Source of the DNA: JAZKFT01 sp039925965
GTDB taxonomy: Bacteria; Bacteroidota; Bacteroidia; Chitinophagales; Chitinophagaceae
Direction: 5' to 3'
NCBI GenBank assembly: GCA_039925965.1
Contig: JBDSXW010000051.1
Span: 86,798 to 150,797 of the forward strand
Length of the DNA stretch: 64,000 nucleotides
Shown: positions 27,201 through 35,168 of the stretch, one piece after another
Layout of the letters: the number at the start of each line of letters is the position of its first letter
How positions within the stretch are numbered: the first letter of the stretch is position 1
The notes under the pieces: generated by a model
What the model was told of the DNA's origin: nothing
Database searches by the model: none
What the model saw: the letters and a program-made list of their open reading frames with translations, nothing else
Position numbers and translations under genes: made by a program

Positions 27201-28012
27201 TACACATCCAGATCGGTATTCCGCTCTTCTGCCTCCTGGCCTACCAGAAAATCATTGATCCAGATCTTAAACGAGCCCGACAGGCCGAACATCAGTGTTA
27301 CATCTTTGTCGGCATCGCTACTGATAAATGTCTGCGCATAAATAATGGAACTGTTGATATCATAATGAAATTCAAAATCGAGCCAGCGGTCGTTGCGGGC
27401 ATCCGGGATATTGAACCAGTTAACACTGGCACCGCGGTTATTTTTAAAAACATAGCCTGCCTCGGGATGACTCAGTACACCATAATCTTTATTAAAACCA
27501 CTGGCGCTTACATTTTCGAAAACACCCACGGTGCTCCAACCCCTTACATCTCCCATTTTATTCCAGGTTTCCCGCGATTGTTTGATATCACCCTTGCTCT
27601 GAAGGCGGCCAGCGAGGTTATCCCAGGCCATGGCTTTGATGGTGGCATTGGCTTTTGGATCGTTCACTATTTTCTCCATCATCCTTTTTACATCACCCGC
27701 AGTTTTGTCGCCACGGCCAAAAATGCCGGTCGTCCACAGTGCATACACGTAGGGATAGGGATCCGGGGAACCATTGAAAAATTTTTGAAAATGGCTGAAG
27801 GCCTCGTCCCAATGTTCGTTCGATGATTCCAGCAACACCATGGCCAGCTCAGCATCCGCGGCATAGGTCGCGTCACCTTCAAGCGCCGTCAGGGCTGTTT
27901 TAGCTTCCGCTCTTTTATTATCGTTTAATAATTTTAATGCTTGTTGAAAATTTTGGGCCGTAGAAAAAAGGCTAAAAAAACAAAAAGTCAGAATAATCGA
28001 AGCAATTCTCAT
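24263..28012 (-). CDS. Large secreted DUF3857/transglutaminase-like protein
   Basis: This 1249-residue exported protein has a signal peptide (MRIASIILTFCFFSLFSTAQ). A TPR-like helical start follows, then a jelly-roll-like segment (about 190-310; WINDFLVGQEAEE), more TPR repeats to about 630, a DUF3857 domain (about 650-830) and a transglutaminase-like domain with Cys-His-Asp residues in TTRLGDCKDLSTLF, GFNHCIAQL and LIELTDNYLPFG. A C-terminal beta domain ends the chain. Family members are common in Bacteroidota; whether they cross-link, cleave or only bind is unknown. A TACGTTTG box at 28042-28035 precedes the start. Confidence 0.85.
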   Translation of the reverse strand: MRIASIILTFCFFSLFSTAQNFQQALKLLNDNKRAEAKTALTALEGDATYAADAELAMVLLESSNEHWDEAFSHFQKFFNGSPDPYPYVYALWTTGIFGRGDKTAGDVKRMMEKIVNDPKANATIKAMAWDNLAGRLQSKGDIKQSRETWNKMGDVRGWSTVGVFENVSASGFNKDYGVLSHPEAGYVFKNNRGASVNWFNIPDARNDRWLDFEFHYDINSSIIYAQTFISSDADKDVTLMFGLSGSFKIWINDFLVGQEAEERNTDLDVYNYKAKLQKGNNRILVQIGSSELSNSNFMLRFTDAAGQVMPLTGSPIQQPYQKAQPYTVTKVPVFAEDFFENRLAKNAGSFLDMMLLLNTYSHNDKRFESRRMAAQLKKSSPNSTIVSEKIVETFARDNNNTDLTKEMEFVKTNDPESLYGLALMYNDAINKEDYTEAQTLLDKRVAVYGKNEETETKTIDLMGKRKEVEKLLKELDYAFKTYPDSRSFLVMQYGVVQNVTKDMKKSNALLENYLKDHYDEQITETVSSNLMKLGKKEEGMKMLKKIIEDKPYTTGRYTSLSDKYYDQQDYKSALEWQQKAIALAPYVGSMHYSKALILDAQGNKSEAKTSLKKAIEFNPNNYDARKKLRELEGRKDLFASFKTEDINALVKNTIKQADYPNDNSVYLLKDMQQVVYPESGASEERNEILIKVLNQSGIDTWKEMNIPYNNYTQRLIIDKAELLKKDGSKVQAETNENQIVYSSLEIGDAVHLSYKLESSSYGKLAEHFWEDFNFNGGYPMKICRYSLLVPKDKKFQYKMYNTDVKPMISDVDDYKLHVWEKMENPGVNGEVNMPPFTDVAERVVVTSIPDWNYVANWYSDLSSIKAKGDFEVKEKVKEIFAGKQNLTDLQKAKTIYEYIQNNFNYSDVPFLHSALTPQRASRTITTRLGDCKDLSTLFVALGKEVGLNANLVLVDTRDNGDRNLDLPTIGFNHCIAQLKTGDKNYLIELTDNYLPFGALSYHDLNANGLYIPKEGEIATSAGLVKLNTPNRPANFVDRTSTVIFKGSNVDIERSSKKMGAEASATRGAYKDQGAEDRDKGLLKSLSGEFNKKVSLKSFTMTNLDNLRDTIDMNYRFTLDNFTSEIVGMQIFKLPWSDSYGSLDFVSLETRKYPFNLWSFSSTPRDKEEMTIVLPAGKKLAEVPKNVTLSCPSMSYALNFTIDPTKPDRMVATREVKYLKEQVPVSEYAGFKEFIGKMGDADSKQLGFK

Positions 28013-28034
28013 GTAGGGTTTAATGTTTGAGTAC

Positions 28035-28042
28035 CAAACGTA
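28035..28042 (-). promoter_or_regulatory. Probable -7 box of the DUF3857 gene
   Basis: On the minus strand TACGTTTG lies 22 bases before the ATG at 28012, the spacing expected for a short leader. Confidence 0.45.
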
Positions 28043-28224
28043 AGGGAAAAAGAAGTTGGAAAATTTTTTGGGGGACGGTTTGTGATTTTTTTCAGGAAGC
28101 GGTGTTTGACTTAGGCTGGCACAGCGTTGCGCTCATTTTTCCGAAAAATTGGGAAGGTTACCAACAATCATCTTTGAGCTTGTAAATGATCACCCAAATA
28201 ATAACGGCGCATGAAGAGTACCGG

Positions 28225-28252
28225 CTTGAAATCGTTTAGACCAATACATTTG
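28225..28252 (+). promoter_or_regulatory. Promoter of pdeM, placed almost on the start codon
   Basis: TTG at 28226-28228 and TACATTTG at 28245-28252 are 16 bases apart. The expected transcription start (about 28257) lies only 2-3 bases before the ATG at 28260, suggesting a nearly leaderless mRNA. Confidence 0.45.
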
Positions 28253-28259
28253 CATCCGC

Positions 28260-28946
28260 ATGATGACGAAACACTTATGGCATGGGCATAATTTTTGGCT
28301 TCACCCCAACCGGCTGATGTATTGGGAAGACCAGAATATACTGATTGGCAGCGATCTGCACCTGGGCAAAACGGGTCATTTCCGGAAGGCTGGCATTGCG
28401 ATGCCTGCGCAAGTTTATCGTGAAGACTTACAGCGCCTTTTTGATGCCGTTCAGCAATTCAAACCCAAAAAATTACTGATCGTAGGCGATCTGTTTCACA
28501 GCGAAGCCAATAAGGAACTCGAATGGTTTATCAGGTGGCGGAACGATTTTCCGCAGGTAGACTTCCACCTGGTAAAGGGAAACCATGATTTATTTAGAAA
28601 TGATTGGTACGAAAAAAATGGCCTGTCAGTCTGCAGTGATTTTGAACTGGCAGGTTTGCGATTCTTACACGATCCATCTCCGTCGACGGTCGTAGTTCAA
28701 CCGGTGACCGAAAGCTTACCGACTATTTCCGGCCACCTGCACCCAGGCGTAAGCATTAGTGGTGGCAGCCGGCAAACCCTTCGTTTTCCGTGTTTCTATT
28801 TTACTGAAAACCAATGTATCCTCCCTGCATTCAGCATGTTCACGGGTATATTTTCCATCAAACCCAACAAGGGCGAACAGGTTTTTGTAATAACCCCTGG
28901 CAATGCAAGGAATGGTGGGCAGGCGTCGATTATCCAGGTTCTTTGA
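28260..28946 (+). CDS. Ligase-associated phosphoesterase PdeM-like
   Basis: This 228-residue calcineurin-like metallophosphoesterase has IGSDLHLGKTGHFRKAG (D32, H34), LIVGDLFHSE, VKGNHD and SGHLHPG, the five metal-site blocks. The GHFRKAG insert is typical of the PdeM endonuclease that usually accompanies an ATP-dependent DNA ligase, an exonuclease and an Lhr-type helicase in a DNA-repair cluster. Those partners are not next to it here. The ATG follows a promoter-like box closely. An array of 7-bp repeats begins inside its stop codon. Confidence 0.82.
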   Translation: MMTKHLWHGHNFWLHPNRLMYWEDQNILIGSDLHLGKTGHFRKAGIAMPAQVYREDLQRLFDAVQQFKPKKLLIVGDLFHSEANKELEWFIRWRNDFPQVDFHLVKGNHDLFRNDWYEKNGLSVCSDFELAGLRFLHDPSPSTVVVQPVTESLPTISGHLHPGVSISGGSRQTLRFPCFYFTENQCILPAFSMFTGIFSIKPNKGEQVFVITPGNARNGGQASIIQVL

Positions 28947-29042
28947 TTATTGATTATTGGTTATTGATTATTGATTATTGATTATTGATTATTGATTATT
29001 GATTATTGGTTATTGATTATTGGTTATTGATTATTGGTTATT
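28943..29042. repeat. 7-bp tandem repeat (TTGATTA/TTGGTTA), about 14 copies
   Basis: The array starts at the stop codon of pdeM and runs for about 100 bases with only A/G changes at one position. It lies 3' of the gene and before the HDAC-like gene. Confidence 0.9.
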
Positions 29043-29155
29043 TGTCTTGACTCGTTCGAATTTGCCAAACCGTTTTATTAAATCCCATTTCCACATTTTC
29101 CACATTTCTGACATTTGTCACATTTTCCACTTTTCTTAATTTCCACTTTTCTCAC

Positions 29156-30058
29156 GTGCCTTTTATCGCTTTCCACCCCATTTACGCGCACCCGCTGCCT
29201 GAAGGGCATCGGTTCCCAATGTTGAAATACGAGTTGATACCGGAGCAGCTATTGTATGACGGTACTATTGGCACCAGCGATATTTTTAGTCCCGGGCCTT
29301 GCCAGGAGGAGGTTATTTTATATACACATGACCGGGATTATTGGGAGGACCTGAAACACCTGAAGCTCACACAACAGCAGGTGCGCCGCATCGGCTTTCC
29401 ACAGAGTGAACAGTTGATACAGCGGGAAATTATTATTGCGCAGGGAACGATCGACTGTAGCCTGCTGGCATTGAAGCAGGGCATAGCGATGAATGTAGCG
29501 GGTGGCACCCATCATGCATTTACCAACCGGGGCGAAGGTTTTTGCCTGCTCAATGATATGGCCATTGCAGCCAATTATTTATTGCATCACCAACTGGCCA
29601 GGCAAATACTGATCGTGGACCTTGACGTACACCAGGGCAATGGAACGGCCCAAATTTTTCAGCGGGAAAAGCGGGTGTTTACCTTCAGTATGCATGGCGG
29701 CCACAACTATCCATTTATAAAAGAAAAAAGCGACCTGGATGTGCCGCTTCCTGATGGCATGGGCGACGATGGATACCTGGCATTACTGGAACAGCATCTC
29801 AAACAGCTGATCCACAAAGTGCAGCCAGACTTTATTTTCTTTTTAAGTGGTGTGGATATTTTAAGCACCGATAAATATGGCAAACTCAACATTAGCATAG
29901 CAGGCTGCAGGCAACGGGATCAACTGGTATTTGAGTACTGCAAACAAAACAATATCCCGGTAACAGTGGCCATGGGCGGAGGATACAGTGCAGATGTCAA
30001 AATTATCGTGGAGGCGCATTGTAATACGTTCAGGCTGGCGAAGGATATGTATTTTTAA
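29156..30058 (+). CDS. HDAC-like deacetylase (AcuC/HDAC family)
   Basis: This 300-residue protein of the histone-deacetylase superfamily has the short bacterial N-terminus IAFHPIYAHPLPEGHRFPM. Key regions are GTHHAFTNRGEGFCLLNDMA (active-site His pair), VDLDVHQGNGTAQIF (zinc Asp and His) and a C-terminal GGGYS. These enzymes remove acetyl groups from lysines, polyamines or small amides. The GTG at 29156 is the only start that preserves the conserved AFHPIY segment, so a GTG start is supported. No acs or acuA-type neighbour is present. Confidence 0.9.
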   Translation: MPFIAFHPIYAHPLPEGHRFPMLKYELIPEQLLYDGTIGTSDIFSPGPCQEEVILYTHDRDYWEDLKHLKLTQQQVRRIGFPQSEQLIQREIIIAQGTIDCSLLALKQGIAMNVAGGTHHAFTNRGEGFCLLNDMAIAANYLLHHQLARQILIVDLDVHQGNGTAQIFQREKRVFTFSMHGGHNYPFIKEKSDLDVPLPDGMGDDGYLALLEQHLKQLIHKVQPDFIFFLSGVDILSTDKYGKLNISIAGCRQRDQLVFEYCKQNNIPVTVAMGGGYSADVKIIVEAHCNTFRLAKDMYF

Positions 30059-30107
30059 TGCATGTAAACGCTTTATTGCTTCCAATTTTACGGCTATTAC
30101 AATCCCT

Positions 30108-30115
30108 TAGTTTTG
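30108..30115 (+). promoter_or_regulatory. -7 box directly before ccmB
   Basis: TAGTTTTG ends 7 bases before the ATG at 30122, so transcription should begin at or within a base or two of the start codon. A clear -33 was not found. Confidence 0.35.
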
Positions 30116-30121
30116 CAGCCA

Positions 30122-30787
30122 ATGAACTTCCGCAACATTATAGCCCTTTGCAAAAAAGATGCAATGATTGAATTTCGCCAGCAGCATGCGGTGTATGGGA
30201 TCCTGCTGTATGTTGCCGCTACGATTTTTGTATTGTATCTCTCGTTTAGCCCCGGAACGCCAGATGCCCGCACATGGAATGCTTTGTTCTGGATCACGCA
30301 GTTGTTTGTGGTGACAAACGCTGTAGCCAAAAGTTTTTTAGGCGATAGTAAGGGCCGCCAGCTGTATTATTATACTATAGCAAACCCGGTAGATTATATT
30401 TTTTCCAAATTGATTGGCAACACCCTGCTCATGATTGTCCTTAGCCTGGTAAGTATCTTTTTATATTCTTTATTGCTTGGCAGTCCCGTAATAAATGGGC
30501 TTATCTTCTTTGGGATCGCCGTGTTGGGCGGGGTCAGTCTATCGCTTGTTTTTACATTGCTCAGCGCTATTGCATCCAAAGCGCAGCAGCAAGCCAGCCT
30601 GATGGCCATTCTCGGTTTTCCGATCATCATTCCACAACTCGTACTCCTGATTCGCCTAAGCAAAGCATCCTTTGGAGAAGTATTCCGGCCGGGTGTCGTA
30701 TTGCAACTTACAGGCCTTTTAACGGGACTGGACCTGATGATTGTTATATTGTCAGCGATCCTGTTTCCGTACTTGTGGAAGGATTAA
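30122..30787 (+). CDS. ccmB: Heme exporter permease CcmB
   Basis: This 221-residue protein has six hydrophobic helices. The N-terminal RNIIALCKKDAMIEFRQQHA and the segment FWITQLFVVTNAVAKSFLGD are typical of CcmB, the membrane subunit of the CcmAB transporter for cytochrome c maturation. An upstream in-frame TTG would add three residues, but the ATG fits better. The usual partner genes (ccmA, ccmC/ccsA, ccmE) are not adjacent. Confidence 0.85.
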   Translation: MNFRNIIALCKKDAMIEFRQQHAVYGILLYVAATIFVLYLSFSPGTPDARTWNALFWITQLFVVTNAVAKSFLGDSKGRQLYYYTIANPVDYIFSKLIGNTLLMIVLSLVSIFLYSLLLGSPVINGLIFFGIAVLGGVSLSLVFTLLSAIASKAQQQASLMAILGFPIIIPQLVLLIRLSKASFGEVFRPGVVLQLTGLLTGLDLMIVILSAILFPYLWKD

Positions 30788-30989
30788 TTAAAGGATTGTC
30801 TTGACTATGATTAAATGAATATGTGATTATTTGATTAGGTGGGTTCTCGGCCACGGTTCAGAACATAATTATGAATTTGTGAACCCGCGAACCTTTTGCC
30901 GGGTTGCGTGGAAAATCAACTTGTGAACCAGTAAACGCGTGAACTTGTAAACTTGACCCTGGCCGGTATTCAGGAAATGTAACCGGCGT

Positions 30990-31697
30990 TTAATGGATAA
31001 TGTTGTACAACAGCACGGCTATCACACTGCCGAAAACCGGGCCAATAACTGGGATCCAGGCATAGCTCCAGTCGCTGTCTCTCTTGCCAGGAATAGGCAA
31101 AAGCGCATGAATAATTCTGGGGCCAAGATCCCGTGCCGGGTTAATGGCATAGCCGGTAGGGCCGCCAAGGCTCAGCCCGATTGCGAATACGAGCAGGGCC
31201 ACAGGCAGCGCATCTACTGAACCAAGAAATTCCGATTTTGTATTCATGTTCAGGGCACCAAAAACCAACACAAAACTGCCGATCACCTCTGCAAGCAGGT
31301 TGCTTACCGGCCTACGGATAGCGGGCGCCGTGCAAAAGACGGCAAGAATCCCGTCCGGATCGTTACCCGTCTTAAAATGTGGCCGGTAAGTTAGCCAAAC
31401 CAAAAATGCGCCCACCATGGCTCCGGTAAGTTGCGCAACGATATACAATGGAACGTCGGCCCAGGCAAATTTGCCCCCGATGGCCAGCGCAATAGTAATA
31501 GCAGGGTTGAGATGTGCGCCGCTGGAGGATGCCGTGATAAACACTGCGACAAATACGGCCATCGCCCACCCGAAAGTGATAACGATCCAGCCACTGTTAT
31601 GGCCTTTTGTTTTGCCAAGTACCACATTGGCTACTACGCCATTGCCCAATAGGATCAGGATGGCCGTACCGACAAATTCAGAAATAAATGGAGTCAT
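30990..31697 (-). CDS. Aquaglyceroporin (MIP family, GlpF-like)
   Basis: This 235-residue channel has six helices and the two NPA loops HLNPAITIAL and GYAINPARDLGPR. The aspartate after NPAR (NPARD) and the long region between helices 3 and 4 place it with glycerol facilitators (GlpF type) and not strict water channels. It passes glycerol and similar small solutes through the inner membrane. No glpK or glpD is adjacent. The gene is monocistronic. Confidence 0.92.
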   Translation of the reverse strand: MTPFISEFVGTAILILLGNGVVANVVLGKTKGHNSGWIVITFGWAMAVFVAVFITASSSGAHLNPAITIALAIGGKFAWADVPLYIVAQLTGAMVGAFLVWLTYRPHFKTGNDPDGILAVFCTAPAIRRPVSNLLAEVIGSFVLVFGALNMNTKSEFLGSVDALPVALLVFAIGLSLGGPTGYAINPARDLGPRIIHALLPIPGKRDSDWSYAWIPVIGPVFGSVIAVLLYNIIH

Positions 31698-31897
31698 GGA
31701 AAAAGCAATTGAAGTAGCGAATGGATACCGGGTATTCCGAATTGCCTCCTATCATGCAGTTTTCCTATCAGGCAAACAATTCGCATGTCAAAATAGCTAT
31801 TTTCTATTCATAAAGCGGGCTGAACAAAAGAAAATCCGGCTGTCGTAGCAACCATTTATGAAAAGCTTCGTACTATTACTGTAGAAATATAACTGTC

Positions 31898-32302
31898 GTG
31901 AAAAAAATACTTTGTACCCTCTGTGTTATTGCCGGATTTTTCATGAATGGGTATTGCCAGGATAACCTGCAGCAGTATACCGGCAAATACAATTTTTGTG
32001 AAGGCTCCCTTGTGCGTGAGATCACTGTGACTTTTGAAAATAATTTGCTACAGGCCTGCTCATTCCTGGGCGTAGTAAGCCTGGTAAAATATGGCGAGGA
32101 TAACTTTACCATGCCTGCACTTAACGGTACGGCCATGTTTAAAAGGGACGGCAACAAAAAGATCAACAACCTTTCTATAGACTTAATGGGGCTGAAGCTC
32201 GAAGGCACCAAAGAAGCCGAAGCTGCATCCGGGCCCGGAACCAGTACCGACAAGCCGATTATCATCATTTGGGAAAGAAAGTTTCTAACTGCTACTCCCT
32301 AG
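31898..32302 (+). CDS. Small secreted protein of unknown function
   Basis: This 134-residue protein starts at a GTG (MKKILCTLCVIAGFFMNGYC read as signal peptide; no ATG exists near it). The mature part QDNLQQYTGKYNFCEGSLVR, with ITVTFENNLLQA, has the strand pattern of a DUF3471-like or lipocalin-like small beta domain, which is inference. Its C-terminus is basic and short. There are no recognisable neighbours. Confidence 0.65.
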   Translation: MKKILCTLCVIAGFFMNGYCQDNLQQYTGKYNFCEGSLVREITVTFENNLLQACSFLGVVSLVKYGEDNFTMPALNGTAMFKRDGNKKINNLSIDLMGLKLEGTKEAEAASGPGTSTDKPIIIIWERKFLTATP

Positions 32303-32389
32303 CAGTGCTTCCTATAAAAGATTTCTCCAGCCATTAATTACGTCGCCATAACCGGTAAACACGTATTACAGTGGCACCATTTTTTTGCA

Positions 32390-32743
32390 ATGATCGACAC
32401 CAATATTGAAGACAAGGTGAAGCTTTTACATAAAAAAGCGGCCCAGTTGCTACAGAACAAGGCGAAGGACGATGAAATCATAACAGCATTAATAAAAGAA
32501 GGGATCAATCACGACTATGCTACGTTGATTTTGGACAATGTAAAAGATGACGTCCACGACAAAAAGGAATTCAGGAAGCATTGGGTAAGCGGCTCTTTTA
32601 TCACTATCGCAGGTTTATTGGTTAATTATCTCTCCTATGAAATCTCAGAAAAATATGGTGCCGGAAGTTTTCTGCTACTGTGGGGCATTGTGTTGTTTGG
32701 AATCCTGATTATCGTCCGTGGCTTTATTATTTTTAGGAAATGA
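32390..32743 (+). CDS. Small two-helix membrane protein of unknown function
   Basis: This 117-residue protein has a charged helical N-terminal half (about 1-62; KLLHKKAAQLLQNKAKDDE), which resembles a short helical adaptor region, followed by two transmembrane helices (about 67-84 and 92-112). No family is recognised. It lies alone between two other unknown genes. Confidence 0.6.
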   Translation: MIDTNIEDKVKLLHKKAAQLLQNKAKDDEIITALIKEGINHDYATLILDNVKDDVHDKKEFRKHWVSGSFITIAGLLVNYLSYEISEKYGAGSFLLLWGIVLFGILIIVRGFIIFRK

Positions 32744-32806
32744 GGCTGCTTTTTCAAACATTCCAATACCGTTTAAAAGCCATCATTTTGCAGGTCCGGC
32801 GAGACA

Positions 32807-33063
32807 TTAGTCGTGCGGCAGTATCATCTCCGAACCGAAAGCTTTTATGATCTCCATTATATAAGTCGGCTGCACCGCCACTTACGCCCCAATATCCAAA
32901 TGTATTCGTTGGTGTGACCGGCATGGCCGTCTTTCAATAATTCTATGGCGGTAATTTTTCCATCCTGCTTCGGTTTGTTTGCTATTGCCGCAACTACCTC
33001 ATCCGTCATGAATGCTTCGAAGCTGCCTGGGTCTTTGCGTTTGGAAAGAAAAATTTTGTACAT
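32807..33063 (-). pseudogene. Frameshifted small conserved protein
   Basis: From the ATG at 33063 the frame gives MYKIFLSKRKDPGSFEAFMT and on to GHAGHTNEYIWILG, then a stop at 32857. The next frame continues with VAVQPTYIMEIIKAFGSE and MILPHD, ending at 32809-32807, and looks like the missing C-terminus (helix ending in PHD). The span of 257 bases is not a multiple of three. A single indel within about 10 codons of 32890 explains it. The small size recalls YciI-like proteins, but the family is not certain. It could also be a sequence error. Confidence 0.5.
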
Positions 33064-33126
33064 GGTCATACTATCCGGCGAGAGCGGTGGCATCATTTTG
33101 GCAGCGGAGATGGAAACCTAATTTTT

Positions 33127-33438
33127 ATGTCTGAAATAATCAACATAGCATTCCCCAAGCCACATGAGGAGCAACATTTAACGCCGGCAGAACTGGTAAA
33201 ACGGCATATTGAGAATAAGGATGATAAAATAACCGACGAAGACATTGAGAACCTCCGCCTTGATACCGACGGGCTTCATGAATCGCACGCACAGGCAGCA
33301 TTGGAAGGTAGGATAGCCGAAGAAGCAGCAACATTGCCTGATAGCGAAGAACAGGAAGAAGCAGCAATAGCTGCGGAATACGCCCCGTTTGAAGATGACA
33401 CAGAAAGCCATGTGTCTCCCTGGGATCTTCTGAAATAA
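33127..33438 (+). CDS. Small acidic protein of unknown function
   Basis: This 103-residue soluble protein is strongly acidic (many Glu/Asp from residue 29 on). The N-terminal part reads SEIINIAFPKPHEEQHLTPA and the C-terminus SHVSPWDLLK. There is no signal peptide or membrane helix. It is divergent from the frameshifted gene 64 bases away. No family recognised. Confidence 0.55.
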   Translation: MSEIINIAFPKPHEEQHLTPAELVKRHIENKDDKITDEDIENLRLDTDGLHESHAQAALEGRIAEEAATLPDSEEQEEAAIAAEYAPFEDDTESHVSPWDLLK

Positions 33439-33455
33439 TTGCCGCCTCCTGCAAA

Positions 33456-34361
33456 TCAGTAGTATTTGCTCGTCATTTCTCTACCCTGCCGATCATAATA
33501 TTTTAAGCTCAGCAGCTTTCCATTGCCCGTGTAAAACGACCAGCTTCCTGACCTGAAGCCATTCCCATAGGCACCCTTGGCAATAATTTTCCCATCGTCA
33601 ATCTTTTCGATCCAGACACCTGTTCTAAGACCATTGGCATAATAGCCAGAGTCTTTCAACTCACCCGTAGGATACAGATTGACGTATAAGCCATCATGGA
33701 AACATTGGCTGAATGGCGGCTTATAGCAGGCATTTTTAACGTCGCCGTTCTTTACAATTTCACCAGCATCAACAGCAGGCAACTGTGCATTTTTTTTCCC
33801 AAATGGGAATACGGTCTTGAAAGAATAGGCCGCGTTGGTGAAGTAGCCATATGTGCCCGGCTGCTGTTTATCCAGCATGGCTAACCTGTCCAAGGTTGTT
33901 TTGGGATTAAAAAGCTTAATATCATTTTTAAGCGTCGCGAGTTTTGATGCGCTATACCACCTGATGCTCCGTAGACGGCCGTCTGGGAACCAGCTCTTCC
34001 ATGCGCCATCGGGCATGTTTTTATCGAAACGGCCGGAATCACGCCGACTTTTGTCGGCGTACCAGCTTTGCCAGGTACCATGGAGCCTATAACGCTTGTA
34101 ACCTGCGATAAAAAGAGTATCGTGGTTCGCACCAAGGCCAATGTAAAAACCACTATGCTTTTTTGTTTTTATGTTGACAACGCTGCCAGGGCTAATTATT
34201 TCAGCGAAAAAAGCAAATGGCAGGGACTCAACTATTTCAGAACTGCTATGTATGGGATCGTCGTTCAGGAATGATCCGGCATCCGAAACGGTATAGCGTT
34301 GGCTATAGCATGGTACCTGGCAGGACAGAAGTATCACAATGAAAACCCAGCTGTGTCTCAT
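33456..34361 (-). CDS. Secreted MORN/YwqK-like repeat protein
   Basis: This 301-residue exported protein has a signal peptide (MRHSWVFIVILLSCQVPCYS). It contains repeats of the MORN/YwqK kind: HGTWQSWYADKSRRDSGRFD, DGAWKSWFPDGRLRSIRWY, then LYPTGELKDSGYYANGLRTG and GNGFRSGSWSFYTGNGKLLS. Such proteins are often annotated as YwqK-type antitoxins, but that name has little support. The repeats suggest a beta-meander surface protein of unknown role. Confidence 0.75.
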   Translation of the reverse strand: MRHSWVFIVILLSCQVPCYSQRYTVSDAGSFLNDDPIHSSSEIVESLPFAFFAEIISPGSVVNIKTKKHSGFYIGLGANHDTLFIAGYKRYRLHGTWQSWYADKSRRDSGRFDKNMPDGAWKSWFPDGRLRSIRWYSASKLATLKNDIKLFNPKTTLDRLAMLDKQQPGTYGYFTNAAYSFKTVFPFGKKNAQLPAVDAGEIVKNGDVKNACYKPPFSQCFHDGLYVNLYPTGELKDSGYYANGLRTGVWIEKIDDGKIIAKGAYGNGFRSGSWSFYTGNGKLLSLKYYDRQGREMTSKYY

Positions 34362-34430
34362 TTGGCAAACAATTGTCTTACAAGATAACCATTCATCGCC
34401 TTACATGTTAATAAATTCAGCTATCTTTTA

Positions 34431-35030
34431 TCATGGAATAGCGCTATTTGTATTGTTTGGTTGCCACGCGATCTTGTCAATCTGGTAAGTGAAATTTAAT
34501 TTAGACGGTTCGCCGTAATACTCCATTTCTATCTCGGCCACTTTCTTTGCCCCCACCTTTTCAATGGCATTTTGTGATCGGCGATTTTCGGCGCCAATAT
34601 GAAATACCACCCGGTCAACAAACCTGAAAGCATGATCGATCATCAGCTTCTTAAGCGCCTGATTATAGGTGCTACCCCAATGATCCCTGGCCAGAAAAGT
34701 ATAGCCAATGGCTACGCAGGATGGGTCGTCCTCTTCCGCATCGCAAAACCTGGAGCTCCCGATGGTCTCATTTGTTTGGGTATCAAAGACAAGGAAAGCG
34801 CCACCCGATTCCATAGCTCCTTTAAAAAAGTTTTGAAAAGCTTCCAATTGATACCGGTTTTTGTTGGGATGCTGCTCCCATATCAGCGGGTCGGAGGCGA
34901 CAAGGTAAAGGGTGTCAAAGTCTTCGGCTGCCAGCGGGCGGATTTTTACAAATTCATTTTGCAGGGTTGGCTGGAGTTGAAAATCTGGGGTGATCATAAC
35001 GATATTCGGGCGGGGTTTAGCGTAAGCCAT
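34431..35030 (-). CDS. GNAT-family N-acetyltransferase (RimJ/RimL-like)
   Basis: This 199-residue protein has the GNAT fold of the RimJ/RimL group: VKIRPLAAEDFDTLYLVASD at the start, IGSSRFCD, GYTFLARDHWGSTYNQALKK for acetyl-CoA binding, and NRRSQNAIEKVGAKKVAE near the end. It moves an acetyl group from acetyl-CoA to an amine; the substrate is unknown. An internal ATG at 34997 would remove 11 poorly conserved residues and is a possible true start. Confidence 0.88.
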   Translation of the reverse strand: MAYAKPRPNIVMITPDFQLQPTLQNEFVKIRPLAAEDFDTLYLVASDPLIWEQHPNKNRYQLEAFQNFFKGAMESGGAFLVFDTQTNETIGSSRFCDAEEDDPSCVAIGYTFLARDHWGSTYNQALKKLMIDHAFRFVDRVVFHIGAENRRSQNAIEKVGAKKVAEIEMEYYGEPSKLNFTYQIDKIAWQPNNTNSAIP

Positions 35031-35168
35031 TTATTTGATTGATCTTGATCTGAAAGAACTGATGTTAGGTCCGGCAACATTTGCAACTGCATTTTACAAT
35101 CGTTAGCTGGAAATTTCAGCTGCCCGATTTTTCGGACAGTTCATTTTCTCACCTTTTGATATTTTGCG

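Noticed and set aside
27152..27826. Plus-strand open frame of 224 codons within the DUF3857 gene
   Set aside because: Antisense shadow with no domain; the opposite strand is a continuous 1249-codon gene.
28943..29042. Possible CRISPR array
   Set aside because: The repeat is a continuous 7-mer without spacers, and no cas gene is in the window. The same holds for the 14-mer arrays at 8306-8403 and 50649-50802 and the 21-mer at 37395-37515.
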